NCBI GenBank assembly: GCA_028753945.1
Contig: JAPNXP010000016.1
Coordinates: 2,326,001-2,390,000 of the forward strand
From: Hexactinellida sp. DTS-2022
Taxonomy: Eukaryota > Porifera > Hexactinellida
Length of the DNA stretch: 64,000 bases
Reading direction: 5' to 3'
The notes beneath the pieces are model-generated. The model ran no database searches. It was not told where the DNA came from and saw nothing but the letters and a program-made list of their open reading frames with translations. Below, in pieces: positions 1 through 11,263 of this stretch. Position 1 is the first letter of the stretch. Each line of letters begins with the position of its first letter. Both the position numbers and the translations under genes were made by a program.

Positions 1-1
1 T

Positions 2-280
2 GACCTGTATGGCGGTCTCTTATGGGGAATGAATCTTGAAAACTTCTCCGTTCTAGGCGAACAATTCCTATGTGTCGATGCACACTGGAATATTATTATT
101 TGTTCTAACCAAGACAATTTCCTAAGCGTGTACAACAGGGATGGTAAGAGGATTGGAAAGGTAGGACAGGTAGGACAAGAGAGAGGAGATGTGTACTCTC
201 CCAGGGGAATAGCATTGGATGTAGATGGCAACTTAATAGTGTGTGATTGTAAAAAGAAGTTTCTGTTACAAGCTTACTAA
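2..280 (+). CDS. 3' end of a coiled-coil/NHL-repeat gene (partial, cut by window start)
   Basis: Only the last 92 codons are visible. The frame is open from base 2, so the gene starts outside the window. The fragment encodes the final blades of an NHL-type beta-propeller, with the signature YSPRGIALDVDGNLIVCD followed by a terminal strand ending LLQAY. It is almost identical at DNA and protein level to the end of the next gene (1676-1928), so the two are a recent tandem duplicate pair. NHL propellers usually bind protein or RNA; nothing here shows the ligand. The Met at base 29 is internal to the domain and should not be taken as the start. Confidence 0.75.
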   Translation, partial: DLYGGLLWGMNLENFSVLGEQFLCVDAHWNIIICSNQDNFLSVYNRDGKRIGKVGQVGQERGDVYSPRGIALDVDGNLIVCDCKKKFLLQAY

Positions 281-653
281 TAGAACTAATTTAGATAATT
301 CCAACTTTATTGGATTGCGGATTGCCTTTTATTGAGTGTTTTTTTTTTCAATAGAATTGTATAAAGTTAATTTTCTTATTATGAACAAAACCCCCTAAAC
401 TGGTGTATTTACATTGAATATAATAACGATCTGAAATATGCCAACCGATAATTATCCAGTAGAATATTTATATATTGCATAATTTGCATTCATTATTTGA
501 ATAATTCTCTAAAATGAATAATTTTAATTAATTTATGAATTGTATCCAATATTCGTTAATTTGTCGAGGCCATTAGTTGGATATTGAGATAAATGCTAGT
601 TTCGATTCCCGTTATCTGACTGATTTAGCTCCGCTTAATTGTAATCTCAGATT
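281..653. other. Intergenic, AT-rich, no gene seen
   Basis: AT-rich spacer between the tandem NHL genes, with poly-T and short A/T runs. It presumably holds the 3' end of the first copy and the promoter of the second. No gene or clear transposon ends were seen. Confidence 0.5.
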
Positions 654-1928
654 ATGGCAGAGCCCTCGTCCGATTCAAAAGCTAGCAAAGCCAAAGCAAC
701 ATTAACTAATTCTCTAGATAAGTACCTGAAGAGTGCTACAGAGAAGAGAACTGAAATTAATTCTACAATCGATTCTCTTATCGAGATAGCGAATATACGA
801 AGACGAACGTTGCTCTTTGAAATCGACAATGAGGTAGCGTTAGTTCAAGAGGAAGTGAAAAGAAGACAAATTGTTTTGAGCCAACTTGAAAAAACAGAAA
901 TGGACATTGACAAGAATTTATCAGTCAATCAAGCTAGACACGCTATGACAACAGAATTATGCAACCAGATTAATAAAGTCAATCTAAACCTTCCTAACTT
1001 TTTCAAGCTAAAATGGAGTAATGGATCCACTCGAATTATCAATAACTTTGATTTAATTTGCCAACTCTTGATATACACGGAATCTCCATTTGAGTTAGGG
1101 AACAACAACTCACCTATTTGGATATCAGACTTAAATTGTGGGAATGGAGTCAATGAAATTACTGAAGCTAAATCAGTAGCTATTGACCCTATTACTCAGA
1201 ATATTTATGTAGGAGATGCGAATGGAAAGAAAATACTCATTTTCAACAAAGTTGGAGATTATCGGAAAACTCTTGATATCAAGAAAGGTCCCTCTTCTAT
1301 TGGTAGAATGGTTATACACTGTGAATTTATTTACTGCTATACAAACTCTGTATTCTGTACAAAGATATTCCAACTGGATAAAAGCACTGGAGTACAAATA
1401 GCAGAATTAGAACCTGGAGGTTTGTTAAGTGGTTTAGCTATTTGTAATAACATAGTGTACACATGTTGTAAAATTCCACTACGTATTTTGCCCATTTCAA
1501 CAGATTTGGAAAGCCTTGGTGTCCTGGAAATGAAGTCTCCTTATCTCAAGAGGGGACTGTTATTCCACTCTGAGGTACAAGACATGGTATCAGCGAATGG
1601 GCACTTAGTAATGCTATTGTCACGTGCAAAGAGACCTATACAAGCATTTGACATTTCAGGGTGTTTCTTATGGGGAATTAATCTTGAAAACTACTCGGTT
1701 CTAGTCGAACAATTCCTATGCGTCGATACACACTGGAATATTATTGTTACGTCTTACCTAGTCAAGTACCTAAGAGTGTACAACAAGGATGGTAAGAGGA
1801 TTGGAAAGGTAGGACAGGTAGGACAAGAGAGAGGAGATATGTACTCTCCCAGGGGAATAGCATTTGATGTAGATGGCAACTTAATAGTGTGTGATTGTAA
1901 AAAGAAGTTTCTGTTACAAGCTTACTAA
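654..1928 (+). CDS. Coiled-coil/NHL-repeat protein (TRIM-NHL-like without RING or B-box)
   Basis: Intronless frame of 424 aa. Residues about 10-100 are a charged, Lys/Glu-rich helical segment (probable coiled coil), and about 160-424 form a beta-propeller of NHL type. Visible blade signatures are AVAIDP-like turns, NIYVGDANGKKILIFNK and YSPRGIAFDVDGNLIVCD. The layout matches the C-terminal half of TRIM2/TRIM3/TRIM71-type proteins but lacks any RING or B-box cysteine/histidine cluster, so ubiquitin ligase activity is not expected from this polypeptide alone. It is the second of two tandem copies. The same architecture occurs at 52712-53998 and 55042-56277, all ending in a strand of LQ-aromatic type. 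Ligand unknown. Confidence 0.85.
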   Translation: MAEPSSDSKASKAKATLTNSLDKYLKSATEKRTEINSTIDSLIEIANIRRRTLLFEIDNEVALVQEEVKRRQIVLSQLEKTEMDIDKNLSVNQARHAMTTELCNQINKVNLNLPNFFKLKWSNGSTRIINNFDLICQLLIYTESPFELGNNNSPIWISDLNCGNGVNEITEAKSVAIDPITQNIYVGDANGKKILIFNKVGDYRKTLDIKKGPSSIGRMVIHCEFIYCYTNSVFCTKIFQLDKSTGVQIAELEPGGLLSGLAICNNIVYTCCKIPLRILPISTDLESLGVLEMKSPYLKRGLLFHSEVQDMVSANGHLVMLLSRAKRPIQAFDISGCFLWGINLENYSVLVEQFLCVDTHWNIIVTSYLVKYLRVYNKDGKRIGKVGQVGQERGDMYSPRGIAFDVDGNLIVCDCKKKFLLQAY

Positions 1929-2604
1929 TAGAACTAATTTATTCCAACTTATTGAGGATTGCTTATTCCCTTTTATAGCATTTTATATTTTCAATAGAAT
2001 TGTAGGTGTAAACTTAATCTCTTACGAGTCCTTCGGTCTCGGTCGCTTTGCGACGGATCGGTGCTACGCACCTCAAGTTAACGGCCGCTATGCGGCCTTA
2101 CTCCTCACCCTTTCTACCATGGAAAATGGTAGAGTATGTTATATACAACCCGTTCTACCATTTTCCATAGTTTTAACTTGTCTACCAATAATACCCGTTG
2201 GAAGCTAACTTCTAATTTGATTTTGAATTTTCATTAATTTGATCATTTTAATACAATCCAGACAAACAAACACACAACAATCGAGTTTTAAAAATATAGA
2301 TAATGAACAAATCACTCCTAAACTTTTGTAATTTACTTTGAACGAGCCCTTGGACTCGGTCGCTTCACGACGGATCACTCCCCCAAAGGTCGATTCGCGA
2401 ACCTTTACATTCGTGTTTGGATCTACTTTCGTATAGGAGCCACTGTCACTCCAATAAGAGCATCTATTCTGCTCTTAGATCTCACAACTTCACTGTATTT
2501 ATACTTCTCGTGCTACAGTGCAGATTTTTCTATGCAGGTGTTAGTATCTGTATAGTCTATTGTTCCACTTATGTGAACACATGTGACATACTCAAAGTAG
2601 TATA
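1929..2604. repeat. Gene-free stretch with CG-rich mini-palindromes
   Basis: No convincing gene. At 2030-2200 and 2340-2410 there are several short palindromes in otherwise AT-rich DNA: GGTCGCTTTGCGAC-type, GGCCGCTATGCGGCC-like, and CTACCAT...ATGGTAG. The CGCTTTGCG/CGCTTCGCG theme recurs at the centre of the foldback element at 4560-4720, suggesting decayed relatives. The open frame here (1891-2208) overlaps the end of the NHL gene and has no family features. Confidence 0.45.
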
Positions 2605-2798
2605 CAGTCAGGTTCTTTTATTATGAACATTCAAGGGACCAATAATTGTGTTCATAATAGAGAGACTTTATAATAAGCGAACTCAACTTAATACAAACCC
2701 TATGCAAGTTGTTAAACTGGGACCATAGGGTTTGTTCATAATAAAAAATCTTCATATTAAGCAGACGAAATCTTGTTCACAATAAGCAGACCTGACTA
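2605..2798. mobile_element. MITE, family B (CAGTCAGGTTCTTTTATTAT ends)
   Basis: Non-coding palindromic element bounded by CAGTCAGGTTCTTTTATT and the near reverse complement ending AGACCTGACTA, next to TA dinucleotides. The internal word TTCATAATA/TATTATGAA recurs in both orientations. Other copies lie at 6300-6482, 7728-7906, 9934-10122, 29511-29705 and 59495-59679. The TA target site and CAGT ends fit Tc1/mariner-pogo type transposition in trans; no transposase is present. Confidence 0.75.
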
Positions 2799-3004
2799 TA
2801 TAGTATACAATTTACAACAAGGATTTTTTTTTTTTTTTGCACTATAAATTCTCTCAGGGCAATCAATTTTATTTTTTGATAGCGATTCCCTACCTTTTTC
2901 TAATCGGGACAAACAAACAAACAACAATCGAGTTTTAATAATATCGATATAACGATCTGAATTCTGATATTATTTATTTATAGCTTTTGTTGTAAATAGT
3001 ATGA

Positions 3005-3859
3005 ATGGAGACAGAAGACCAGGATTCTAAAAACTTTAACAAAATTCTAGATTTCGTTCGTTCCCAAAATAATGGATTGGAAGCTAATTCTGACGACGAA
3101 GTGGAGAATAGGAATGCATTCGATTACTCAAATATATCTTCTCTCCCAGAGGGAGGGGATTCACAAACTCCTTCGAATTTCTTTAATTTGCTCTCCAAAG
3201 CACTGCCCATTGAGCAGATTAACAAGATGTTACAACAAGAGTTAGAACGAAGGAGAAAGGCCCTAAGTGGCTATCAGGTTAAATGCAATGAGGCAGAATA
3301 CCTACTCCCTAAGCTAACTGCTCAGCAAATTGGTATGAACGCCAAACTGAGAGTATTAACTGAAGACATTAAGATTAACAGTGAAAAGCTCGACCTCGTT
3401 AATACTGAATTAAACGGTTATAAAACAGAGCAGTTAAGTTTGGACAGGGAAATAGAACAATCTAGAACGAATGTCAAACAACTGAAAATGAAACTTGAAT
3501 GTTGTGATAAGATTCAGCATTGTGTACAGAAATTGTGTAGCAATGAAATTAATATCAGTAAAGCCACTAGTTTAGTAGAAAATCAAATTAATTACAATAC
3601 AATGGAATATATTCCTGAGGCCACTACTAAATCTCCTTTGCTTGAAACTTCGATTACAACTGAGACTTTTGCAACTGAGAATTTTGTAGCTAGTCTTAGT
3701 CCTGCGAAATTTCACACCCCCGAGCACGTAAAGCTAAATAGCACCTCTTCAGATTCAGTTTCTATCAAACACGATATTTCCCTGAGTGAAGGGGAAATAG
3801 TGGACGACAGCGAGTGCGGCTCAGCCTCAGAATCTAGCTCTGAAACAGATGAGATTTGA
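3005..3859 (+). CDS. Acidic coiled-coil protein, unrecognised
   Basis: Intronless frame of 284 aa, not recognised as a known family. The N-terminus (1-60) is acidic and Asn/Asp-rich. Residues about 70-185 are strongly helical and charged with heptad-like leucines (probable coiled coil, with paired cysteines around CCDK and CVQKLC). The C-terminus is Ser/Thr-rich and ends in an acidic serine tail containing LSEGEIVDDSE and SESSSETDEI, which resembles casein-kinase-2 target sequence. Start chosen at 3005 because it begins the long frame; the ATG at 3001 is in another frame. Codon use and length support a real gene, but function cannot be assigned. It could be a scaffold or nuclear adaptor. Confidence 0.6.
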   Translation: METEDQDSKNFNKILDFVRSQNNGLEANSDDEVENRNAFDYSNISSLPEGGDSQTPSNFFNLLSKALPIEQINKMLQQELERRRKALSGYQVKCNEAEYLLPKLTAQQIGMNAKLRVLTEDIKINSEKLDLVNTELNGYKTEQLSLDREIEQSRTNVKQLKMKLECCDKIQHCVQKLCSNEINISKATSLVENQINYNTMEYIPEATTKSPLLETSITTETFATENFVASLSPAKFHTPEHVKLNSTSSDSVSIKHDISLSEGEIVDDSECGSASESSSETDEI

Positions 3860-3984
3860 GATTTGAACATATTTGTATTGACTGTATAGCTATGTTTATA
3901 AGTGTGATCAATTAATGTGAAATACAAATATTAATTAATAGAACTTACTGCTATAATAAACATAATTTTAGCAAACACAGTTAA

Positions 3985-5255
3985 AGATTTAAAACTCGTT
4001 AGAAATACGAAATTTTGGTTAATACGAATATTGGAGTTCCCTTCTAAGCCTTTTCAATACAAATGACACCGGTTAATACGAACACTATTCAGTACCCTCA
4101 CGGACTACTAGAATACCCGGACGGGCAACTCGCAAAGTGTTGAATAAAAACTGGAGGCTGAGAGGCTCCAATTTAAAAATTGAAAAAGCATTAGGTTTCC
4201 GGTTTCCAAATGTGATTTTTGGCATATAGGGGTAACTTTTGGCACCCGTCAACAATTTGAGGTTTTCACTCAAAATTACTCACAGTTCGACAAGTTATGA
4301 CGTCATTGTCACATTTCGAGAACCCTGAAAAGTCACTTAATCGCACATAATTCGCGCACTCTAAGAGATAAAAATCTGAAAATTTAATAGAACATGCACA
4401 TTAATGATGCGGACACTTTGGTCACACCAGATTGCCAATATGCTTACTCATTATCACATGATGACGTAATCACTAAAATTTCACATTTTTAAATTTGACT
4501 ATTTAGGCCTATTTACGCTTTATAATCAATGTTAGAAGTGTATAAATCATACACCAACCGCGAAGCGGTTGGTGTGTGGTTGGGTTCTGCCGCGAAGCAC
4601 GCTAGTATCTATATAGATTGATGCTACAGTATATCTATATAGACAAGGGCGTCTCGCTTGCTAGGTCGCTTTGCGGCAGAACCCAACCACACACCAACCG
4701 CTTCGCGGTTGGTGTATGGTTTATACACTTCTAACATTGATTATAAAGCGTAAATAGGCCTAAATAGTCAAATTTAAAAATGTGAAATTTTAGTGATTAC
4801 GTCATCATATGATAATGAGTAAGCATATTGGCAATCTGGTGTGACCAAAGTGTCCGCATCATTAATGTGCATGTTCTATTAAATTTTCAGATTTTTATCT
4901 CTTAGAGTGCGCGAATTATGTGCGATTAAGTGACTTTTCAGGGTTCTCGAAATGTGACAATGACGTCATAACTTGTCGAACTGTGAGTAATTTTGAGTGA
5001 AAACCTCAAATTGTTGACGGGTGCCAAAAGTTACCCCTATATGCCAAAAATCACATTTGGAACCCGGAAACCTAATGCTTTTTCAATTTTTAAATTGGAG
5101 CCTCTCAGCCTCCAGTTTTTATTCAACACTTTGCGAGTTGCCCGTCCGGGTATTCTAGTAGTCCGTGGTACCCTTTAAAACCTTTTCAATAAAAATGACA
5201 CCGGGTAATATGAATTTCGGATAATGAGTAGTATTGAGTATATTTTAGTGTATGT
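3985..5255. mobile_element. Family A MITE split by the foldback element
   Basis: Left part (to 4098) carries the family A words TTAATACGAA, CCTTTTCAATACAAATGAC and CACCGGTTAATACGAA. Right part (from 5168) resumes with CCTTTTCAATAAAAATGACA and CGGGTAATATGAAT. The element was apparently in place before the 1.07 kb foldback element inserted, making a nested insertion. The outer ends are decayed, so the limits are approximate. Confidence 0.5.
4099..5167. mobile_element. Foldback transposon, about 0.5 kb inverted arms, 7-bp target duplication
   Basis: Two arms of roughly 500 bp are near-perfect inverted copies of each other around a centre near 4640. They begin CACGGACTACTAGAATACCC and end GGGTATTCTAGTAGTCCGTG. 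The flanks carry a direct 7-bp duplication, GTACCCT at 4092-4098 and 5168-5174. The near-identical 61-62 aa frames found one in each arm, in opposite orientation, are by-products of the palindrome. The centre contains hairpins of CCGCGAAGCGG type. Long arms with a 7-9 bp duplication fit a foldback or Mutator-like non-autonomous element; the superfamily is inference. High arm identity suggests recent insertion or arm conversion. Confidence 0.85.
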
Positions 5256-5331
5256 ATAAAGCTTCTACTGTATACTATAGTACATACATACTGTATAAGT
5301 ATAAACTCCATATATTCAGTAGCTAATAGCG

Positions 5332-8300
5332 ATGGCAGTACTCTACCGAGATGAAGGTATCCCCACTGGCGGAAGTAAGTTTGAGATCCTGAATACTCTC
5401 AGCTCTGGCGAGGACGGCACTAGCACCGAATCTGAGGTCTCGGAAGAAGAAACGTTTGTGCCTCCTATACCAGATGCCCAGGTAAGCCATTATACCTGTG
5501 GTTATTATATATTGTAGTTATTATAGGGATTACTTATGTATCTGCCAGCTTACTTGAATTTTTATATTAAAAAATTACTTTGCCAGTGCCTGAAAATGTT
5601 GTAAATTTCGAAAATTTCGTTGTCCAATTCCTCAATTAATTTACTCTCTTTAGTACGAACAATTGCATTCTAGCTTGCAAATATTCCGTTAATTGGGTCT
5701 CAAACTACCCTCGGACCAAATTGATCGAATAAAGCTGAGTCGACTGTAATGTCTTTATAATCTCGTTATTTCAAAAAACTGAGTCATAGGCTATGGCTGA
5801 GTCGACTGTAAGCACTTCATAATTTTGTTATTTAATTATTTATAGTCATTTCAGAGTAGTTTAGACAGCCGTTAATAAGTTACATAACGAAAATTATGTC
5901 TGTATTAAAATTCCTGCTATTCAATTACTTTTGGCTGGTTAGTATAATCTCGTTATTTCAAAAAAGGTGACTGCTAAGCTGACAGAGCTGCACGGATCCG
6001 ATAGGACGGCGCTCGTAATGGCGGAGCACAGTCTGGACAGACCGCCGGTTAACCCGGAGTTCGATAGCATAATAGTTGTGGAGAATATCCCGCAGATAAG
6101 CTGCAGCAGCGGGAAGATGGAGAAGCTGGAAACCATCCTAAGGAGCATATTCCGGAGATTCGGAGATATCGTCAGCATATACTTTGCGAAGGAGACAGAC
6201 GGTAAGGAATTAGTTATACAGAAACTGTGTTGTGAGTATGCACTGATAGTATACAGTGTATTATAAACTGAGGGCCCGAATATAATATGAATTATAATAC
6301 AATCAGGTCTAACAGTTTTTCGTCTGCTTAATATGAAAAGTTTTTAATATGGATAAGCCCTATGGTCCTAAATTAACAACTTACATAGGGTTTGTATTAA
6401 GTTGAGTTCGCTTATTATCAAGTTCCTCTATTATGAACACTATTATTAGTCACTTGAATGTTCTTGATAAAGAACCTGACTGTATTATCGATTATGGACT
6501 CGATGTGGAAATTCTTCTGAAATCCATAATATGGATTTTTGGATGGATCTGAATGTTCTATGAAACTCATGGTATATAATTATTGATCTTATTACTACTT
6601 AATTGGAACCATATATCTGGACAGACTATACAATGTACTGGATTATAATTCGTTCCTAGATACGCTTAAGGGGTTCATGCTAGTCGAGTACCACTCCTCC
6701 GACTCTGCCGAGCAGGCAAAGAGGATAGCGGACGGATATATAATGGACAAGCACCACACCTTTAAGATAAACCTGCTCCCGGACGTCCTGGAGGCGCTGC
6801 AGATGGGAGATCAGTTCGAAGAGAAGACTCCCCTCCCCTATCCGGGGGAGGGACAGGGGGACATCTGGTGGTGGGCTATGAGGGAGGATGCCCACGACCA
6901 GTATGCACTGTTGCATCAAGGTTAGTGGTACACACACACACATACTAACTAACTAAATCCCTTCGTTATATCCGGATATTCGTTATAAGCGGATAATAAT
7001 TAATGCATTTAGTGCTCTGGGAGAAAGTCTCCATTTCGTTATAAGCGGGTATTTCGTTCTAACGGGAGTTTACTGTAGTATATATTGACTAGTTTTCATG
7101 ATTTTTCATGATTTTCACGACTAAATGATAAATGGATATTTTTCCCTATTTATGTTATAAATCCCTTTCTTATCACTTTAATACTACCCTCTCAAACAAC
7201 ACACAACAAATAGAGTTATGATGCTATACACATAACATGTAGGTTCTACTAGCGACCTGTCTAACGTGGACATCCACCTGTCCGTTTGGTGGAACACTGG
7301 GTCGGTGCCTCGCTACATAATGGAGAGACTCAAGTGGAGCATGCTCGGGTTCACCTGGTCCAAGCAGGGAACATTCCTGGTCACGGTACACCCCCAGGGG
7401 GCAGCTATTTGGGCGTTCGATAGCTTTGAGCGGTTTCAGAAGTACCCGCACTACAAAGTTAAGTTCGTAGATATCTCTCCCGGAGAGAACTACGTTGTGA
7501 CCTGCAGCCAGCCCGTGTCGGGGGACGACGAGAATGTTAAGATATGGGACCTGCTAACAGGTAGGGTAATAACTGTAGTGTTTGTGTATTCGTTATTGGT
7601 AATTTGGTACAGTATTACTCGATTTTAATGTATCCCATCGGGAATGGAAAATAAGTCCGTATTATCCGAGTGTACGTAGTAACCGAGTTACCCTACATAG
7701 GTACTGCTTTATAAACTCTGTTTAAATACTGTCAGATCTGTATAGAAACAACTTTTCGTGTGTTTAATATGAAATTTTTATTATTATGAACAAGCCTTAT
7801 GGGCAAATTTAACAACTTACATAAGGTTTGTATTAAGTTGAGTTACCTTATTATGAAAGTTAACATTTTTGGTCCCTTGATTGTTAATAATAAAAGAACC
7901 TGACTGTGATTAAGCTAACTTCTACTATACTAACTAATACATTTATCTGCATACTAATGTGCCTATACTGTGCTAACTAATATATTACTTAGGCGTAGAT
8001 AATTCATACTCTAGTGACCTTAGGACAGTTAGGAGTGTTCATTTCTACTCCTGTATAATACCCTGTTACTAATGTGCCTCTACTATACTAACTAATATGC
8101 ATATTTGTCTGCATTCTAATGTGCCTCTACTATACTAACTAATATGCATATTTGTCTGCATACTAATGTGCCTCTCTTCTAGCTAAGGTGCTGAAGACAT
8201 TCTCGGTAGAGATCGGAATAATATTTCCTGACGGAAGAGAGAAGCCAGCTAAGTGGCCGCTATTCCAATGGAGTTATAACGACGAGTATTTCGGTATCCT

Positions 8301-10585
8301 TAGCATGGCTGATCAGAGCATAAAGGTATTCCAATCAGACAGCATGAAGTTGCTAGACGATAAAGTTATTTCTATTCCAAACATTCGGGATTTCTACTGG
8401 CGGCCTACTAGCGGGAATCTGCTAGCTTATTGGTTCCCAGAACTCAACCAGAAGCCAGCGCAGGTTGCGCTTATGTCTATTCCGAACAGAGCTATTGTGC
8501 GACAGAAGAACTTAGTGGGGGTACACGACTGTGAATTGAAATGGACTGATAACGGTAAGTGTTGTACAGTATAACCTCGTTTGTAGAACATGGTTAATAC
8601 GAAGAATATTTAGACCACTTCAAAGCCTTTTCAATACAAATTCTGAATAAGGCGAACGCATTTTGACGGTCTCCTTGTATTCGTACTAACGAAGTTCTAC
8701 AGTATTATAATGGTTTGTATTTAACTTCTCAACCATATTCATATTAAGTTATTTATTTACTTATTTTTCCTGTTGTAAGCTATTCTCTAGGTTCTTTTTG
8801 GAATTTCACTATTTTATTTACTTTTCTGCCAATTACCATTACCATTTCTATTAGTGATTGTATAAGCTTGCATACTAATGTAATATAATTATTACATAGT
8901 ATTCCTTAGTATGATAGATACCTTGTATTCTGTTAGGTAAGTACCTGCTATGCAAGGTCCTGCATTACACAAGCAAATATCGTAAGTCTAACAAGACTAA
9001 GACAGCATTCGAGGTCTTCAGCTTGGGACAGGACAAGGAGATCCCTGTCATCAGCATAGACGCAGGAGATAATGTTACGGCCTATGCTCTGGAGCAGAAT
9101 GGCAACAAGATAGCTGTCATGTGCTCTGAGCCTACAAAGGATGTTATCGGTAATTATACTAACCAACAACTGAACTACAGTCGACTCCGCTTAATATAGT
9201 CAACTCGGGACGAGGTTACTTTGTTCCGATTAAGCGGAGAAATGTATTAACCGAAAATGTTTAAGCCAAACTGTCATTCCGTCCTATAAATCCTGTGAAA
9301 TTTGACCCCATAAGCGGAGAAATATATTATAATAACCTTCATCCACTGTATATACTTATTATAATTATCACTTACCGTTGGTAGGTCACCAGACTGTTCT
9401 AAAGTTCTTTTCCGTGGATCCCTCCCGTGCCAGCAATCCCTTCCTCAAGGAGATGCCGGGCATATACGCCAGCCATCTCAGCTGGTCCCCCCTGGGGGGG
9501 TATCTGCTGGCTGCCGCGATTACGCAGAACACCGGAGACCTGGTGTTCATAGACGCCGCGGAGTTCTCCGTCATAAACAGACAGAACCACAGCGGGTTCA
9601 CGGACGTGCTATGGGATCCCACTGGTAATAGCAATAGGGCAGTCGTTAAGTAATGCACACTCCAGTACTGGTAACTTAGCCGACTAACTCATTGAATTAT
9701 AAATGGTTCCCAAGTCCCCACCATCATCACTATATCCGTTATGTACTATATCGTTAGACTGGTAATAGCATCAGTTCAGGAAATTAGACACCCCCTCGCT
9801 ATGTCACGCTTTTTCGACCAGTCTGTAGTATTAAAGGATGGTCTGTAGTCAACCATTGCTTGACCCCCTCCCCTTGGAAACATTAAGTAACATTTGAAAG
9901 GCCCCTTATATTAATATAGGATAATTGTAAATACAGTCAGGTTCTTTTATCATGAACATTGAAGGTAGCAAAATTGTGTTCATAATAGAGAGACTTCATA
10001 ATATGCGAACTTAACTTAATACAGAATTGTTAAATAGAGACCATAGAACTTGTTCAAAATAAAAAGCAAAAAAATATTTCATATTAAGCAGAGGAGAGTG
10101 TTAATATAATCAGACCTGACTGTCTGTAGTATGTATCACTAATACTAACTCTAGGTCGCTACCTGTGTTCGTACGTCAACTACATGAGTAGACCCACCGA
10201 ATGCAGTTATGCGCTGTGGACATTCTACGGTCGCTGCTACTACAAGTTCACAATTCCGTTCCTGTATTCGTTCAAGTGGCGAGGGAGACCTCCCAAGCTC
10301 CTGACTGAAGGCGAACAGCTGGAAATACAGAAGAACATAACGCACTACCAGAAAATATTCGAACAGAAAGACAAGAAAGCGCAGAGGAATGAAGCGGACA
10401 AGTTGCACAAGAGATACAGGGAAATGTATGATGAGTTTAACGCTCTTAAGAACGGAGTGAAGGCCCGACTACGCGATCTAGAGACTACACTTGACAAGAA
10501 ACTATTTGAGGAATTAGACGATTCGTATTTTGATATTGAAACTGTGGAGAGTTTTGATAAAGAGAGAGTGGAAATTATGAAATAA
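5332..10585 (+). CDS. EIF3B: Eukaryotic translation initiation factor 3 subunit B
   Basis: Scaffold subunit of eIF3, acting on the 40S ribosome during initiation. Eight exons: 5332-5481, 5967-6201, 6660-6920, 7243-7560, 8183-8554, 8937-9149, 9385-9624, 10155-10585. All have GT-AG borders and consistent phases, giving 739 aa (human about 814). An RRM spans about 83-170 (IIVVENIPQIS, then GFMLVEYHSSDSAEQAKRIADG and KHHTFKINL split across exons 2-3). A WD-like propeller follows (WSKQGTFLVTVHPQGAAIW, KIWDLLTG, ALWTFYGR). The C-terminal helix contains FKWRGRPPKLLTE and KIFEQKDKKAQ, the part that contacts eIF3i/eIF3g in known structures. The N-terminus before the RRM is short and acidic. Introns hold several MITEs and one acceptor-like tandem repeat. 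A polyadenylation-type AATAAA follows near 10659. Confidence 0.95.
6300..6482. mobile_element. MITE family B in EIF3B intron 2
   Basis: Ends CAATCAGGTCT and GAACCTGACTG beside TA. It is in reverse orientation relative to the 2605 copy, with the internal words TTCGTCTGCTTAATATGAA and GGGTTTGTATTAAG. Entirely intronic. Confidence 0.7.
7728..7906. mobile_element. MITE family B in EIF3B intron 4
   Basis: Left end CTGTCAGATCTGTAT, right end AGAACCTGACTG. The internal segment CATAAGGTTTGTATTAAGTT is shared with the other family B copies. The left end is degenerate, so that limit is approximate. Confidence 0.6.
7918..8182 (+). repeat. Tandem repeat built on the EIF3B exon 5 acceptor region
   Basis: The intron ends in tandem copies of a unit with CATACTAATGTGCCTCTACT, then ATACTAACTAATATGCATATT. 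Each unit supplies the branch-point-like word TACTAAC and part of the pyrimidine tract found just before the true acceptor (CTCTCTTCTAG at 8182). At least three recognisable partial copies are present. Confidence 0.65.
8567..8702. mobile_element. MITE family A in EIF3B intron 5
   Basis: Ends CAGTATAACCTCGTTTGTAG and CGTACTAACGAAGTTCTACAG beside TA. Internal words GGTTAATACGAA and AAAGCCTTTTCAATACAAAT are typical of family A. Confidence 0.75.
9178..9335. mobile_element. MITE family C in EIF3B intron 6, right end decayed
   Basis: Left end CAGTCGACTCCGCTTAATAT. Internal repeats of GATTAAGCGGAGAAAT and CATAAGCGGAGAAATATAT are the family C word (CTCCGCTTAAT and its complement). The right terminus is lost. 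Confidence 0.55.
9934..10122. mobile_element. MITE family B in EIF3B intron 7
   Basis: Ends CAGTCAGGTTCTTTTATCAT and ATCAGACCTGACTG. It holds the shared internal TTCATAATAGAGAGACTTCA segment. It lies about 30 bp from the exon 8 acceptor. Confidence 0.7.
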
Positions 10586-11263
10586 ATACTTTCGTAATGT
10601 TTAGGAAAATTTTGTCTTTACCTGATATGTTTATTGCTACTTAGTTGTATTAGAAAGAATAAATACTGTTGTACCAAATTCAGTACTTCTTAACCTATGG
10701 GATAGAGCTTTAGGGTTATCATAATTATATAATTTAATTTACAAGTAAGGAATATGTTCCATGAAATATTCGTGCTGCATTTTTGAATTATTATAAGTTC
10801 TCTCTTCACATTACCGATCTCAGGGCTAGACTCGCTAGAGCCGAACACGAACACAACACAACACGGTTTGTGTCGTGTTTATTAAACTAGAACATTCGTG
10901 TTTGTGCTTTCTTTTTATATTTCGTGTTCGTGCTGTGAATATCATTCGAAATACAGCAACTGCTAATAGCAAAGAGCTGAGCAAACTTTATTGTTGTTAA
11001 TTAACACCAAACGGACGTGTAGTTAACTAGGTTAAAATATTGTTAGTAACAAAAAGATAATATTATTAAGACTAATCCATGTCACAAAAATACATGAGTT
11101 ATGTTAGTTATGTTCAGCCACAAATATAATAACTATGCTGTTAGTCCATTTATTCCTTGCAGGGTACATTTTTAATGTGTTCTGTTGGGAAAGCTCTAGG
11201 CATCATTTCAATTATATAATTCGTATTTAAATATTTATAGAGATTAAACTAAGGAGAGGATCC
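10586..11263. other. Intergenic, EIF3B 3' end to transporter gene 1
   Basis: Contains an AATAAA near 10659 that could serve EIF3B. Around 10840-10935 lies an imperfect palindromic run of ACACGAACACAACAC and TTCGTGTTCGTGCTGTG words that may be another decayed short element. No gene seen. Confidence 0.45.

Noticed and set aside
1891-2208. 105-aa plus-strand frame
   Set aside because: Overlaps the end of the NHL gene and runs through short palindromes; composition and context do not support coding.
4085-5178. Two near-identical 61-62 aa frames beginning MSENLKLLTG
   Set aside because: They lie in opposite arms of the foldback element and mirror each other. No start context, no domain.
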